From Flavobacteriales bacterium UBA5933 (GTDB lineage: Bacteria; Bacteroidota; Bacteroidia; Flavobacteriales; Weeksellaceae), in NCBI GenBank assembly GCA_002430925.1, contig DJDD01000015.1:1-30776 (forward strand): a DNA stretch of 30,776 nt. The letters are read 5' to 3'. Below the pieces are notes generated by a model that was not told where the DNA came from, ran no database searches, and saw nothing but the letters and a program-made list of their open reading frames with translations. A program made the translations under genes and the position numbers. Shown here in pieces: positions 1-8,861 of the stretch (its first letter is position 1; the number at the start of each line of letters is the position of its first letter).

Positions 1-78
1 TATTAATTAATTAATTAATAATTGTAAACGATTTTTATGTATATTCGAAAATAGTTTACAAAAATTATGCCTATAATT

Positions 79-107
79 TTTGTAACATAAAATATTAACT
101 AAATTTG
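79..107 (+). promoter_or_regulatory. Bacteroidota-type promoter of asnS
   Basis: TTTG at 79-82 and TAAATTTG at 100-107 match the Bacteroidota -33 (TTTG) and -7 (TAnnTTTG) elements with a 17-nt spacer. Transcription would start near 114, giving a short leader before the asnS ATG at 132. Motif match only. Confidence 0.6.
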
Positions 108-131
108 TAAGTATAAATAATAAAAAAAGTT

Positions 132-1580
132 ATGCAATCGTACGGAATTAAAGCCTTGTTAGAAAAAGGTAAGGATTTGTTACTACAGGAAGTAGTTGTA
201 AATGGATGGGTAAGATCATTCAGAAGTAATCGTTTCATCGCATTAAATGACGGTTCTACAATTAATAATATTCAAGTAGTAGTAAATTTCGAAAATTTTG
301 ACGAATCAATTATAAAACAAATTTCAACAGCAGCTTCTTTAAGTATCAAAGGAGAAGTTGTAGAAAGTGAAGGAGCAGGACAAGACATAGAAATCGTTGC
401 TAAAGAAATTAAAATTTTAGGAACTGCTCCGTCTGATGATTTAAAAGGGACAATTTTACAACCAAAACAACATAGTTTAGAAATTTTAAGAGAACAAGCT
501 CATTTACGTTTCAGAACAAATATTTTTGGTTCTATCATGCGTGTTCGTAACTCATTAATGTTTGCTATACATAAATATTTTAATGAAAATGGATTTGTAT
601 ATGTAAACACACCTATTATTACAGGTTCTGATGCCGAAGGAGCAGGAGAGATGTTTCATATCACAAACTTAGATATGGAAAATTTACCTAAGAATGAAGA
701 AGGAAAAGTGGATTATACACAAGATTTCTTTGGTAAATCTACAAACCTTACTGTATCTGGACAATTAGAAGGTGAAACAGCAGCAATGGGTTTAGGAAAA
801 GTTTATACATTTGGACCAACTTTCCGTGCTGAAAATTCAAATACTTCTCGTCATTTGGCTGAGTTTTGGATGATTGAACCTGAGGTAGCATTCATTCGTT
901 TAGATCAAAATATGGATTTAGCAGAAGACTTTATGAAATCTGTTATAACATATGCTATGGAGAATTGTAAAGATGATTTAAAATTCTTAGCAGAGCGTTT
1001 TGATAAAGAACAAAAACAAAAACCTGAAGCAGAGCGTTCAGAATTAGGATTAATCGAACGTTTAGAATATGTATTAAATAATCAATTCGTACGTTTAAGC
1101 TATACAGAAGCAATAGAAATACTTAAAAATTCTAAACCAAATAAAAAAGGAAAATTCAAATATCCAATCGAAGAGTGGGGTGCTGATTTACAATCAGAAC
1201 ACGAACGTTATTTGGTAGAAAAACATTTTAAAACTCCAGTAATTTTATTTGATTATCCAGCAGATATCAAAGCATTTTATATGCGTATGAATGATGATGG
1301 AAAAACAGTAAGAGCAATGGATGTTTTATTCCCTGGAATTGGTGAAATTATCGGAGGTTCTGAGCGTGAAGAACGTTTAGATGTTTTAGATGCGAAAATG
1401 GAAAAATTCGGGATAGATAAAGAAGAATTATGGTGGTATAGAGATACAAGACGTTTTGGATCTGTTCCTCATTCAGGGTTTGGATTAGGATTAGAGCGTT
1501 TAGTATTGTTTGTAACAGGAATGGGTAACATTAGAGATGTGATTCCTTTCCCAAGAACACCGAATAATGCAGAATTTTAA
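132..1580 (+). CDS. asnS: Asparaginyl-tRNA synthetase
   Basis: This 482-aa protein charges tRNA-Asn with asparagine in the cytoplasm. It has an N-terminal OB-fold anticodon-binding domain (about residues 15-95, including VNGWVRSFRSNR). A class II synthetase core follows, with a motif 2 region around FRAENSNTSRHLAEF and a C-terminal motif 3 (GFGLGLERLVLFVTG) that ends in the family signature RDVIPFPR. Length is normal for bacterial AsnRS, slightly long because of an insertion around residues 280-330 that is common in Bacteroidota. The ATG at 132 lies just downstream of a good promoter. It is a single-gene unit closed by a hairpin terminator before rpoN. Core housekeeping gene with no anomaly seen. 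Confidence 0.97.
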   Translation: MQSYGIKALLEKGKDLLLQEVVVNGWVRSFRSNRFIALNDGSTINNIQVVVNFENFDESIIKQISTAASLSIKGEVVESEGAGQDIEIVAKEIKILGTAPSDDLKGTILQPKQHSLEILREQAHLRFRTNIFGSIMRVRNSLMFAIHKYFNENGFVYVNTPIITGSDAEGAGEMFHITNLDMENLPKNEEGKVDYTQDFFGKSTNLTVSGQLEGETAAMGLGKVYTFGPTFRAENSNTSRHLAEFWMIEPEVAFIRLDQNMDLAEDFMKSVITYAMENCKDDLKFLAERFDKEQKQKPEAERSELGLIERLEYVLNNQFVRLSYTEAIEILKNSKPNKKGKFKYPIEEWGADLQSEHERYLVEKHFKTPVILFDYPADIKAFYMRMNDDGKTVRAMDVLFPGIGEIIGGSEREERLDVLDAKMEKFGIDKEELWWYRDTRRFGSVPHSGFGLGLERLVLFVTGMGNIRDVIPFPRTPNNAEF

Positions 1581-1595
1581 TTAAAAAATAGTTTG

Positions 1596-1640
1596 ATGGA
1601 TTTAACTTTAACTTGTATAGAGTTAAATCCATTTTTTTTA
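1596..1640 (+). terminator. Rho-independent terminator of asnS
   Basis: Perfect 12-bp inverted repeat (ATGGATTTAACT at 1596-1607, AGTTAAATCCAT at 1621-1632) followed by a T-run. It lies 16 nt after the asnS stop. Confidence 0.8.
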
Positions 1641-1660
1641 AAAGATATACGATATAATAT

Positions 1661-3130
1661 ATGTTAAAGCAGGAATTAAATTTAAAATTACAACAAAAAT
1701 TATCGCCACAACAAATTCAATTAATGAAGTTGGTTCAACTTCCTACGGTTGCTTTTGAACAACGCGTAAAAGAAGAGTTGGAAGAAAACCCTGCGTTGGA
1801 TGATCAATCTTCTGATTTTGATGATGAATATAGAGAAGAACATGATGAGTGGGATAATCAGAATGATGATTTTGGAGATGATCAAGTAATTGATACGAGT
1901 GAAATTAATATTGATGATTACTTGAGTGATGATGATGTACCAAGTTATAAAACATATACAAATAATTACAGTGATGACGAAGAAAGATCGATCCCTTATG
2001 CGCAAGGAGAAAGCTTTATTGAATTTCTTACATCACAGTTAAATACTTACAGATTAACTCCAGAACAATTTAAAATAGCAGAGTTTATTTTAGGAAATAT
2101 AGATGATGATGGATATATGAGAAGAGATATAAAATCATTGGTAGATGATTTAGCATTCTCTCAGAATATCTACACAAGTCCAGAAGAAATAGAAAATCTG
2201 CTTACTAATTACATCCAAACTATGGATCCAATTGGAGTAGGAGCGCGTAACTTACAAGAATGTCTCCTAATTCAATTAGAAAATAAAACAGTAACGGATT
2301 CTGTAGAACTTGCAGAAAAATTAATCATAGAATCATTTGATGCATTTACAAAAAAGCATTATTCAAAACTAATCGCTAAATATGGTGTGGATGATGATGA
2401 ATTAAGAGATGCAATTTCTGAGATTGAAAAATTAAACCCAAAACCAGGTAAATCATTTTCTAGTAATAGTAAAATTGTAGAACAAATTACACCAGATTTT
2501 ACAATCAATATTGTTGATGGAGATTTAGAATTGTTATTGAATGGTCGTAATGTACCTGAACTAAAAATATCTAGTGCATTTGCAGAAATGCTAGATACAT
2601 ATAAAAAAACAGAAAAGAAATCAAACGAGCAAAAAGAAGCCGTTTTATTTGTGAAACAAAAATTAGACTCTGCAAAATGGTTTATTGACGCAGTACAGCA
2701 ACGTCGTAATACATTATTGTATACCATGGAAGCAATTATGAAGTTTCAGAAAGATTATTTTCTTACAGGAGATGAAACTAAAATCAAACCAATGATTTTA
2801 AAAGATATCTCTGATCGAATCGGAATGGATATCTCTACAGTTTCTCGTGTAGCAAATTCTAAATATGTTACAACTCCTTATGGAACTTTTTTAATTAAAG
2901 ATTTATTTTCAGAATCATTAACCAATGAAGATGGAGAAGAAGTCTCTACAAGAGAAATAAAACGAATTTTACAAGATGTAATCGCAGAAGAAGATAAAAG
3001 AAAACCTTTGACTGATGAAAAATTAACAGAAATATTAAAAGAAAAAGGTTATCCAATTGCACGTCGTACAATTGCAAAATACCGAGAACAATTAAGTATT
3101 CCTGTTGCAAGACTTCGTAAAATGATTTAA
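1661..3130 (+). CDS. rpoN: RNA polymerase sigma-54 factor
   Basis: Sigma-54 of 489 aa, the alternative sigma factor that directs RNA polymerase to -24/-12 promoters and needs AAA+ activators. Region I is clear at the N-terminus (Gln/Leu-rich, LKLQQKLSPQQIQLMKLVQL, with the conserved ELEENPALD). Residues about 50-110 form a strongly acidic Asp/Glu-rich region II. The core-binding and DNA-binding domains follow, and the C-terminus holds the RpoN box (ARRTIAKYREQL, about residues 468-479). The asnS-rpoN order is usual in Flavobacteriia. The gene is flanked by its own terminator. Its start at 1661 sits only about 20 nt after the asnS terminator T-run, so its promoter must overlap the end of asnS. 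Confidence 0.96.
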   Translation: MLKQELNLKLQQKLSPQQIQLMKLVQLPTVAFEQRVKEELEENPALDDQSSDFDDEYREEHDEWDNQNDDFGDDQVIDTSEINIDDYLSDDDVPSYKTYTNNYSDDEERSIPYAQGESFIEFLTSQLNTYRLTPEQFKIAEFILGNIDDDGYMRRDIKSLVDDLAFSQNIYTSPEEIENLLTNYIQTMDPIGVGARNLQECLLIQLENKTVTDSVELAEKLIIESFDAFTKKHYSKLIAKYGVDDDELRDAISEIEKLNPKPGKSFSSNSKIVEQITPDFTINIVDGDLELLLNGRNVPELKISSAFAEMLDTYKKTEKKSNEQKEAVLFVKQKLDSAKWFIDAVQQRRNTLLYTMEAIMKFQKDYFLTGDETKIKPMILKDISDRIGMDISTVSRVANSKYVTTPYGTFLIKDLFSESLTNEDGEEVSTREIKRILQDVIAEEDKRKPLTDEKLTEILKEKGYPIARRTIAKYREQLSIPVARLRKMI

Positions 3131-3137
3131 AATAAAA

Positions 3138-3175
3138 AAAGCATCTTAGATAATAAATTTAAGATGCTTTTTTAT
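3138..3175 (+). terminator. Rho-independent terminator of rpoN
   Basis: Inverted repeat AAAGCATCTTA (3138-3148) / TAAGATGCTTT (3160-3170) with flanking A and T runs, so it could work in both directions. It starts 8 nt after the rpoN stop. Confidence 0.8.
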
Positions 3176-3292
3176 TTCATTGAATATCAAAAATAATACT
3201 GTGTAGTTTATACAATAAATATGTATAATGTTTAGGAGGACTAATAGGAAACTATTATTTTAGCAAAAAAAATAATTGAATATATAAAAAAC

Positions 3293-5455
3293 ATGAAAAA
3301 AATTTTATTATCCACACTTTTAATGGTCATGCTTTTTCCTTTTCAAGTAAAAGCTGACGAAGGAATGTGGTTCTTGATGTTTATCGAAAGATTGAATCAT
3401 CGCGATATGCAAAAAGAAGGTTTACAATTAACTTCAGAAGAAATTTATAGTATCAATCATAATTCATTAAAAGATGCTATTGTTCAATTTGGAGGTGGTT
3501 GTACAGCCGAAATCGTGTCAAATCAAGGGTTAGTATTAACCAATCACCATTGTGGTTATGGTTCAATTGCAGAATTATCTGCTCCAGAGCACGATTATTT
3601 AAAAGATGGTTTTTGGGCAAAAAATAAATCAGAAGAGTTAAAACCTAAAAGTTTAAAAGTTCGTTTTTTTGTTCGTATGGACGATGTTTCTAAACGTATT
3701 TTAGGTGTTGTTAATGATAAAATGTCTGAAGAAGATCGTGAAATAGCAATTAATCAAGAAATAGCAAAAATAGAAAAAGAAAATAGCGAAAATGGAAAAT
3801 ATGTAGTTTCTGTTCGTCCATTTTTTCAAGGAAATGAATATTACTATTTTGTTTACCAAGATTTTGAAGATGTACGTTTAGTTGGTACACCTCCAAGTGC
3901 TATCGGAAAATTTGGAGGAGATACAGATAACTGGGAATGGCCTCGTCATACAGGAGATTTTTCTATGTTTCGTGTATATGCAGACAAAAATGGAAATCCT
4001 GCACCATATTCTACAGAAAATGTTCCATTACAACCAAAACATCATTTACCAGTTTCCTTAAAAGGATATGAATTAAATGATTTTGCAATGATTTTAGGTT
4101 ATCCTGGTCGTACAAATAGATGGATGCCTGCACAAGGTGTTGCACAAAATGTAGATTATGCATACCCTGCTTGGGTAGAAGCTTCTAAAGTTACAATGGA
4201 TCAGATGAAAAAATACATGGAGAAAGATCAAAAAGTAAATATTGATTATGCTTCTAAGTATGCTGGGGTTGCTAACTATTGGAAAAATCGTGATGGAATG
4301 ATTGAAGCTTTAAAACTTCATGGTACTGTTGCTAAAAAAACACAAGAAGAAGAAAAGTTCAATAAATGGGCAAATAAAAAGAAAAATCAACCAGAATATG
4401 GTGATGTTGTAAAGAATTTAAATGATTATTATGCAAAAACAAATTTAGATGCTCGTCATAATAATTATATCAACATCTTATTACGTTATTCTTCATTAGC
4501 AATTGCACCATATTCTATAGGTAAAGCTTTAGAAAATTATGCTGCAGCAAACGATGCTAAAAGAGATGAAATGCGTCCAAGAATTCAAAATCTAATTAAT
4601 GCGTATTACGAAAAAATGTATTTACCATTAGAAAAAGATTTATTATCTGCGCAGTTAAATTTATATGCAATAAAAGCAAAAGAAGCTGGTTTAGCTCCTT
4701 ATGTAGCACAATTAGCAAATGCTAATAACAATAATTTTACAAATTTTGTGAATGAATCTGTATCAAGAAGTTTCTTTGCAGACCAAAAACAAGTAGAAAA
4801 CTTTTTAATCTCTCCAGATGTTGAGGTTTTAAAGAAAGATCCTCTTTATATTTTATCAAATGCATTAGTTGAGAGAGCTTCTAAACAAACAGAAGAGCAA
4901 AAATTATTAAGTGATGTATATGCTAAAAACTTCCGTTTATTAGTAAAAGGATTACGTGAATCTAAAATTGGAAACATCTTATATCCTGATGCAAATTCAA
5001 CGTTACGTTTAACATACGGATCAGTAAAATCTTTACCAAAAAGCACAAATCCAAAACGTCAACCAGATGTAGCTTCTAATTATTTTACAACATTAGAAGG
5101 AACAGTTGCTAAAAATATTCCTGGAGATGAAGAGTTCGAAAACCCAGGAAGATTATTAGAATTAGCTAAAATCAAGGATTACGGACAGTATGCTGATAAA
5201 GATGGTTATTTACATGTAAATTTCTTATCGAACAATGATATTACTGGAGGTAACTCAGGTTCTCCTGTTATGAACGGAAAAGGAGAATTAATAGGTATTG
5301 CATTCGATGGAAATATAGAAGCAATGGCTGGAGATGTCATTTTTGATGATAAATTACAACGTACAATTAGTGTAGACATTCGTTATGTTTTATGGATAAT
5401 TGATAAATATGCTGGAGCTAAAAATATTGTTGACGAAATGACAATAGTTAAATAA
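3293..5455 (+). CDS. S46-family dipeptidyl-peptidase (DPP7-like)
   Basis: Secreted or periplasmic serine exopeptidase of 720 aa that removes dipeptides from oligopeptide N-termini for amino-acid nutrition. A signal peptide is visible (MKKILLSTLLMVMLFPFQVKA), followed by the family's DEGMW motif. The catalytic residues can be placed: His85 in TNHHCGY, Ser655 in GGNSGSP, and probably Asp222 in HTGDFSMFRVY. Residue 673, which sets specificity in P. gingivalis DPP7/DPP11 numbering, is Gly (FDGN). This points to DPP7-like cleavage after hydrophobic residues rather than the Arg673 of acidic-specific DPP11. Length is typical. The gene is monocistronic, with a terminator at 5482-5528. The gene symbol is left blank because the subtype is inferred from one residue. 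Confidence 0.93.
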   Translation: MKKILLSTLLMVMLFPFQVKADEGMWFLMFIERLNHRDMQKEGLQLTSEEIYSINHNSLKDAIVQFGGGCTAEIVSNQGLVLTNHHCGYGSIAELSAPEHDYLKDGFWAKNKSEELKPKSLKVRFFVRMDDVSKRILGVVNDKMSEEDREIAINQEIAKIEKENSENGKYVVSVRPFFQGNEYYYFVYQDFEDVRLVGTPPSAIGKFGGDTDNWEWPRHTGDFSMFRVYADKNGNPAPYSTENVPLQPKHHLPVSLKGYELNDFAMILGYPGRTNRWMPAQGVAQNVDYAYPAWVEASKVTMDQMKKYMEKDQKVNIDYASKYAGVANYWKNRDGMIEALKLHGTVAKKTQEEEKFNKWANKKKNQPEYGDVVKNLNDYYAKTNLDARHNNYINILLRYSSLAIAPYSIGKALENYAAANDAKRDEMRPRIQNLINAYYEKMYLPLEKDLLSAQLNLYAIKAKEAGLAPYVAQLANANNNNFTNFVNESVSRSFFADQKQVENFLISPDVEVLKKDPLYILSNALVERASKQTEEQKLLSDVYAKNFRLLVKGLRESKIGNILYPDANSTLRLTYGSVKSLPKSTNPKRQPDVASNYFTTLEGTVAKNIPGDEEFENPGRLLELAKIKDYGQYADKDGYLHVNFLSNNDITGGNSGSPVMNGKGELIGIAFDGNIEAMAGDVIFDDKLQRTISVDIRYVLWIIDKYAGAKNIVDEMTIVK

Positions 5456-5481
5456 TACAGCTTTAAAAAAGCTTTCATACA

Positions 5482-5528
5482 AAGGCTTTATTACATTTTA
5501 TTAAGATGTAATGAAGCCTTTTTTTTAT
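5482..5528 (+). terminator. Rho-independent terminator of the S46 peptidase gene
   Basis: Stem formed by AAGGCTTTATTACAT (5482-5496) and ATGTAATGAAGCCTT (5506-5520), followed by eight T residues. Confidence 0.8.
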
Positions 5529-5573
5529 AATTATAAAAAAAAATTAAAAAAATATTTATTTGAAATTGAGTGT

Positions 5574-5602
5574 ACTAAGTTTTTTATCTAAAAAAACTTA
5601 GT
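5574..5602. repeat. AT-rich inverted repeat upstream of tRNA-Ser
   Basis: ACTAAGTTTTTT pairs with AAAAAACTTAGT around a short loop. It lies between the peptidase terminator and the tRNA promoter. It could be a second terminator or a hairpin shielding the tRNA promoter; nothing decides between these. Confidence 0.5.
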
Positions 5603-5609
5603 ATAATGG

Positions 5610-5640
5610 TTTGGTAGATAAAAAAAACTTTTTATATTTG
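5610..5640 (+). promoter_or_regulatory. Promoter of tRNA-Ser
   Basis: TTTG at 5610-5613 and TATATTTG at 5633-5640, spaced by 19 nt, match the Bacteroidota -33/-7 consensus. The mature tRNA begins about 31 nt downstream. Confidence 0.65.
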
Positions 5641-5671
5641 CACTCGCAATACCGCAATAAACGGTGTTAAA

Positions 5672-5756
5672 GGAGAGTTGGCAGAGTGGTCGAATGCGGC
5701 AGTCTTGAAAACTGTTGAGGGTCACACCTCCGGGGGTTCGAATCCCTCACTCTCCG
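5672..5756 (+). tRNA. tRNA-Ser (anticodon UGA)
   Basis: Class II tRNA of 85 nt. The acceptor stem GGAGAGT (5672-5678) pairs with ACTCTCC (5749-5755), followed by discriminator G5756. The anticodon loop CTTGAAA places TGA at 5706-5708. The T-arm carries GGTTCGAAT. A long variable arm (TTGAGGGTCACACCTC region) fits tRNA-Ser. No CCA is encoded. Its 3' end is the attachment site of the island: an 18-nt copy recurs at 23289-23306, and the integrase reading frame on the other strand ends inside the acceptor stem. Confidence 0.97.
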
Positions 5757-5758
5757 CT
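5741..5758. repeat. attL-like direct repeat (tRNA-Ser 3' end)
   Basis: AATCCCTCACTCTCCGCT at the 3' end of tRNA-Ser matches the sequence at 23289-23306 with one mismatch. It overlaps the last codons of the serine recombinase. This is the usual geometry of an integrase lying against its own attachment site. Confidence 0.65.
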
Positions 5759-7270
5759 GAAAGGGATTCTATCATTTAGAATCTCTTTTTTTGTATAAAT
5801 TAATAAGTTTTTCTCTCTCATTTTCAAATGATTGGTCGAAAACAAATCAATCATCGTAGGTGTTCGATAGATTCCATTTTCATAATATAAATTGCTGTCG
5901 AACAATATATTTACAAATTCCCTTTTTTGTAAAGTATTAGCTTGAGAATAAACAAATTTCATATCCGTTAATTGATTCAGATTCTTCTCTAAGATTTTAA
6001 AAGCAACTTGTTGATCAGTACTATATCGCTCTATTGATCCTTTTAGAGTTGTAATTTCATTATTGTAACTAGAAAACCAACGCTGATAAGTATCCTTGCT
6101 TACTTCATTTTTAATCCATTTTTCTTCAACCGAAAATAACTTCTCCTGAACTTCTTGTAATTGATTTTGTTTTTCAACAACCTTTTTTCTATTGTTTAAC
6201 AGCTCGATTTCAAGTGATTTATTTGTTTCAGATTTAATTTTATTGAGTTGAACAGATGATAAACTCATTAGCTCGCAAATCTGTAAAAATTGATTATGCG
6301 CTTTTATAGCACTAATGTTGTTGTGTCGTGAATGTCGACATTTATAATAGTAAAAATATTTTCCTGATTTTCCTCTCGATGGAGCGCCTGATAATGGTGT
6401 TCCACAATGGCATTTTAATATTCCGCGTAATGGAAGTTCATCATCTATGACTACACGTTGTTTAGTTGGATTCTTAAATTTTTCTTGAACCATCATCCAT
6501 GAAGTTTTATCGATGATTGGTTCATGTATAGCATCAAATAATCCTCCAGGATAATTTTTATAAGCTTCCACCTTTAATAATCCAGCATAAACAGGATTTT
6601 TAAGAACACGTTCAATCGCCATATTTCCTTTGGTAGTAAATCCAAGATTTCTAGCTTCTTCTTTTATCAAATAAAGTGGTGTGTTTTTAAGAAACGCATC
6701 ATAAATATACCGAACAATTTTAGCTTCTGTTTCTTCTACAATTAGTTTTCGTTCTTTTCGTTCACCAATTTTTCTGTATCCAAAAGGAGCATTTTTAAAA
6801 ACAAATCGTCCCTCTTTTGCTTTAGCAGTATAAATACCACCTTTTACTTTTATACTCCTATTAATGTTATCTTCTTCGGCAAGAAGTAATTGTAAACCTG
6901 CTCTGAAGAAACTACCAGGCGTATCATAATCGAAAATTATTCCCTCCGTAACACTTACAACTTGAATATTGTATTTTTTCTGAAATAACTTTACCATACT
7001 CATTGCTTCACCTGCATCGCGACTAAAGCGATCCAATTGGTCGACGAGTAGATAATCAACAGTTTTGTAGTGTTTCTTAATAAAGTCTTTGAGTTTAATA
7101 AAATCAGGTCTGTCAAACGTACGTGCACTTTTACCACGATCAATAAAAGTATCGATTAATTTAACTTCGTTAAATTCTAACCATTGATCAGTATAAAGCT
7201 CTTGCCGTTCTATTGAACCATTACTCTGTCCGAGCTGACTAAACCTAAGGTATCTTATTGCTCTTTTCAT
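5747..7270 (-). CDS. Large serine recombinase (site-specific integrase)
   Basis: Large serine recombinase of 507 aa, most likely the integrase of the island at tRNA-Ser. The N-terminal resolvase domain (about 1-145) has the nucleophile Ser11 in YLRFS and the conserved LLVDQLDRFSR motif near residue 75. A Recombinase domain follows (about 160-270). A zinc-ribbon region has Cys287, Cys289 and Cys311, and a long coiled coil (about 355-430) typical of integrases that control direction comes after it. The last codons (RIPFSGE) are read from the tRNA-Ser 3' end, so the protein's C-terminus depends on the att junction and could differ in the excised circle. The ATG at 7270 overlaps a small upstream gene. 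The orientation, pointing at the attachment site, is usual for such elements. Confidence 0.93.
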   Translation of the reverse strand: MKRAIRYLRFSQLGQSNGSIERQELYTDQWLEFNEVKLIDTFIDRGKSARTFDRPDFIKLKDFIKKHYKTVDYLLVDQLDRFSRDAGEAMSMVKLFQKKYNIQVVSVTEGIIFDYDTPGSFFRAGLQLLLAEEDNINRSIKVKGGIYTAKAKEGRFVFKNAPFGYRKIGERKERKLIVEETEAKIVRYIYDAFLKNTPLYLIKEEARNLGFTTKGNMAIERVLKNPVYAGLLKVEAYKNYPGGLFDAIHEPIIDKTSWMMVQEKFKNPTKQRVVIDDELPLRGILKCHCGTPLSGAPSRGKSGKYFYYYKCRHSRHNNISAIKAHNQFLQICELMSLSSVQLNKIKSETNKSLEIELLNNRKKVVEKQNQLQEVQEKLFSVEEKWIKNEVSKDTYQRWFSSYNNEITTLKGSIERYSTDQQVAFKILEKNLNQLTDMKFVYSQANTLQKREFVNILFDSNLYYENGIYRTPTMIDLFSTNHLKMREKNLLIYTKKEILNDRIPFSGE

Positions 7271-7418
7271 AGTATTCCTTTAAAGTGGTAGATAAAATAA
7301 TCTCTATAATCAAATTTACAACTTTTTCTTCCTTCTTCGCTTGTCTTTTTTGATTTATATCGATATTATCTTTTTGATTATCAGATGTTTTTAAATATTC
7401 ATTACCTTTCTCCATCAT
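7245..7418 (-). CDS. Small conserved-looking protein upstream of the recombinase
   Basis: 57-aa reading frame starting with tandem ATG codons (7418 and 7415) and overlapping the recombinase start by 26 nt in another frame, which suggests translational coupling. The N-terminal half is hydrophilic and Lys/Asn-rich. The C-terminal half (VVNLIIEIILSTTLKEYY) is a likely amphipathic helix. Small genes of this kind often precede serine recombinases in Bacteroidota and may act as a regulator or directionality partner, but that role is inference. No family can be assigned from sequence alone. Confidence 0.55.
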   Translation of the reverse strand: MMEKGNEYLKTSDNQKDNIDINQKRQAKKEEKVVNLIIEIILSTTLKEYYEKSNKIP

Positions 7419-7635
7419 CTTACTCTTTATTATTCTAAAGTTTTAAACACTTAAATCGTTTAATAAAAAGTAGTTTTAAAATGATAAAATAACTACAAAT
7501 AGGCATTTGTTGGAGCTATATGTCAGGTATTGGCATTAATTAATCAAAGAGTTAGTTTTATGATTTGTAGATGTCTAACGCAAAAAATAGTAGACTAACT
7601 AAAATGTATTTTTTGATGTATGTTCTTCAACCGTT

Positions 7636-7685
7636 CTTCGACAATAGTTCAAGAAAACATACTTTCTCTCGAACTATTGTCGAAG
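7636..7685. repeat. Perfect 15-bp inverted repeat
   Basis: CTTCGACAATAGTTC (7636-7650) pairs perfectly with GAACTATTGTCGAAG (7671-7685) around a 20-nt loop. It has no T-run, so it is unlikely to be a terminator. A role as the hairpin of a recombination site fits its context. Confidence 0.6.
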
Positions 7686-7777
7686 GACACTCGAACAAAC
7701 CCCGAAGAAATAGACTATTTTGTCCTTAAAAAAAATAGACGACAAAATAAGAAGTATACCTTATTGTATAAAGTAAA

Positions 7778-7870
7778 AAACCTCTCTAAAATCGCTTTTA
7801 AAGAGGTTGATATTTATACTATTTAGTGTTTTTGTACCTAAAATTAGAGTTGCGCAACAGTTACCGATGT
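7778..7870. repeat. Copy 1 of a roughly 95-bp repeat with terminator hairpin
   Basis: Strongly similar to 9928-10020. It contains the hairpin AACCTCT...AGAGGTT with A/T runs on both sides (a likely bidirectional terminator) and ends with GAGTTGCGCAAC, the attC-like motif. Each copy sits just beyond the 3' end of a minus-strand gene (FRG here, ATPase at copy 2). Confidence 0.65.
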
Positions 7871-7882
7871 TAACTACAGGTT

Positions 7883-8659
7883 TTACTTTTTTTGTACCTT
7901 CAGTAAATCTTCGTATGAAGTCCTTTTATGAGTTGTACCTATTTCAAATTTTATTTTTGAACTGATACCTTCAAGTCCTGGATATATAAAACCACGATGA
8001 ATACCGACATAATATAATTCATTTAGTATATCTTTTTTTATATCTTTATTTATAGTAAGTTTTATAAAAGTATCAAATATCCTAGGATTCTGATCAACAG
8101 GAATGAATAGGGTGTTATGTTCTGGTATTTCATGTATTGTAAAACAGCCTGATTGGTTTGTTATTCTTGAGTCTATATGTAATGGAAATATAATATTTTC
8201 GTAGATGTTACCACTCAAATTTATCTTTTTAGCTATCCATGTACTTTCTGTCCAACAATTATTTGTAGAAGATAAACCATACAACCAAACGTTTGCATCT
8301 TTATTATTTTGATAATTTTCGACTGCAAAATATAATGCAATGAGAGGATTTGTTGACCAGTCAAGTAATCTTGTAGGTAGACCATAATGTTGTGCAATTG
8401 TAAGCCATTCAATTTCATCATTAGGAATTGTTTTAAGGTAAGGAAATGCCTCTCTTTTAAATTGAGACATTACATAATCTTCAATCCTATCCCAATGTGC
8501 CCATGATTCATTTGTATCTACTCTAAATAGACTTGGTATTAATTCATAATCAGAATCAGAATGACCTCGGTAAAACCATTGAGAAATATGTCTGTGTTCT
8601 ATATTATTTATAAATTTTATATACTCTGATAGTGATGTTATATTAGTATCTAATTCCAT
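7883..8659 (-). CDS. FRG-domain protein
   Basis: 258-aa protein with an FRG domain (named for its Phe/Tyr-Arg-Gly motif), a domain often found in phage-defence and mobile loci whose biochemistry is poorly known. The motif is FYRGHSDSDY (residues 29-38), and the second block is AQHYGLPTRLLDWSTNPLIALYFA (split: AQHYGLPTRLLD then WSTNPLIALYFA, residues 89-112). The open frame extends to 8692, but its first 11 codons lie in the attC end (GTTACCTGCAAG). The ATG at 8659, followed by ELDTN, is therefore the better start. In gene-cassette logic it is the cassette downstream of the 5'-nucleotidase, both read leftward. There are no signal peptide or membrane segments. Confidence 0.85.
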   Translation of the reverse strand: MELDTNITSLSEYIKFINNIEHRHISQWFYRGHSDSDYELIPSLFRVDTNESWAHWDRIEDYVMSQFKREAFPYLKTIPNDEIEWLTIAQHYGLPTRLLDWSTNPLIALYFAVENYQNNKDANVWLYGLSSTNNCWTESTWIAKKINLSGNIYENIIFPLHIDSRITNQSGCFTIHEIPEHNTLFIPVDQNPRIFDTFIKLTINKDIKKDILNELYYVGIHRGFIYPGLEGISSKIKFEIGTTHKRTSYEDLLKVQKK

Positions 8660-8675
8660 GACGTTTTCATAAACT

Positions 8676-8860
8676 TGCAGGTAACGAGCCAAACGGTAGA
8701 GAAGTTAAACGAAGTTCAAGTTTGTCCGTTCAAGCAAATTGCTCTTTTCTAAAACTAATTTAAGTTGAAGTTTTTAGAAAAACAATTTTGCGAGTGGAAA
8801 AAGATAAACAGAAAGTTTACTTTCAGTCCGTTTTTTCGAAAACACTATGTTATACGATGT
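8676..8860 (-). repeat. attC site between the 5'-nucleotidase and FRG cassettes
   Basis: Read on the minus strand it runs from CGTATAACATAG, two bases after the nucleotidase stop, to CGTTACCTGCAAG at about 8676-8688. The end closely matches the ends of attC sites in the right-hand array (CGTTAGCTGCAAG, CGTTATCTGCAAG). The interior is an imperfect palindrome (for example TTTTCTAAAA and TTTTTAGAAAA arms, and GCAAATTGC/GCAAAATTG). This supports an integron cassette origin for the flanking minus-strand genes. Confidence 0.65.
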
Positions 8861-8861
8861 A

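Larger units (their letters stand above)
7573..7880 (-). repeat. attC-like region behind the FRG gene (minus orientation)
   Basis: Read on the minus strand, this stretch begins just after the FRG gene with GTTAAC and GTTGCGCAAC and ends with GCGTTAGAC at about 7573-7581. The end matches the integron core GTTRRRY. Between them lie a terminator-like hairpin (about 7778-7808), a 9-bp inverted repeat (7716-7724/7741-7749) and a perfect 15-bp inverted repeat (7636-7650/7671-7685). At about 310 bp it is longer than the other attC sites in the window, so it could be two sites or an attC with an insertion. An open frame at 7620-7826 is explained by these palindromes and is not called as a gene. Confidence 0.4.

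Noticed and set aside
5569..5578. A 9-nt match (AGTGTACTA) between the region after the guide scaffold (14415-14423) and DNA upstream of tRNA-Ser, as a possible dCas12f target
   Set aside because: Nine bases in AT-rich DNA are expected by chance at this window size, and the guide boundary is unknown.
7620..7826. 68-aa open frame on the plus strand
   Set aside because: It runs through two inverted repeats and a terminator hairpin in the attC-like region; its composition is explained by those palindromes.
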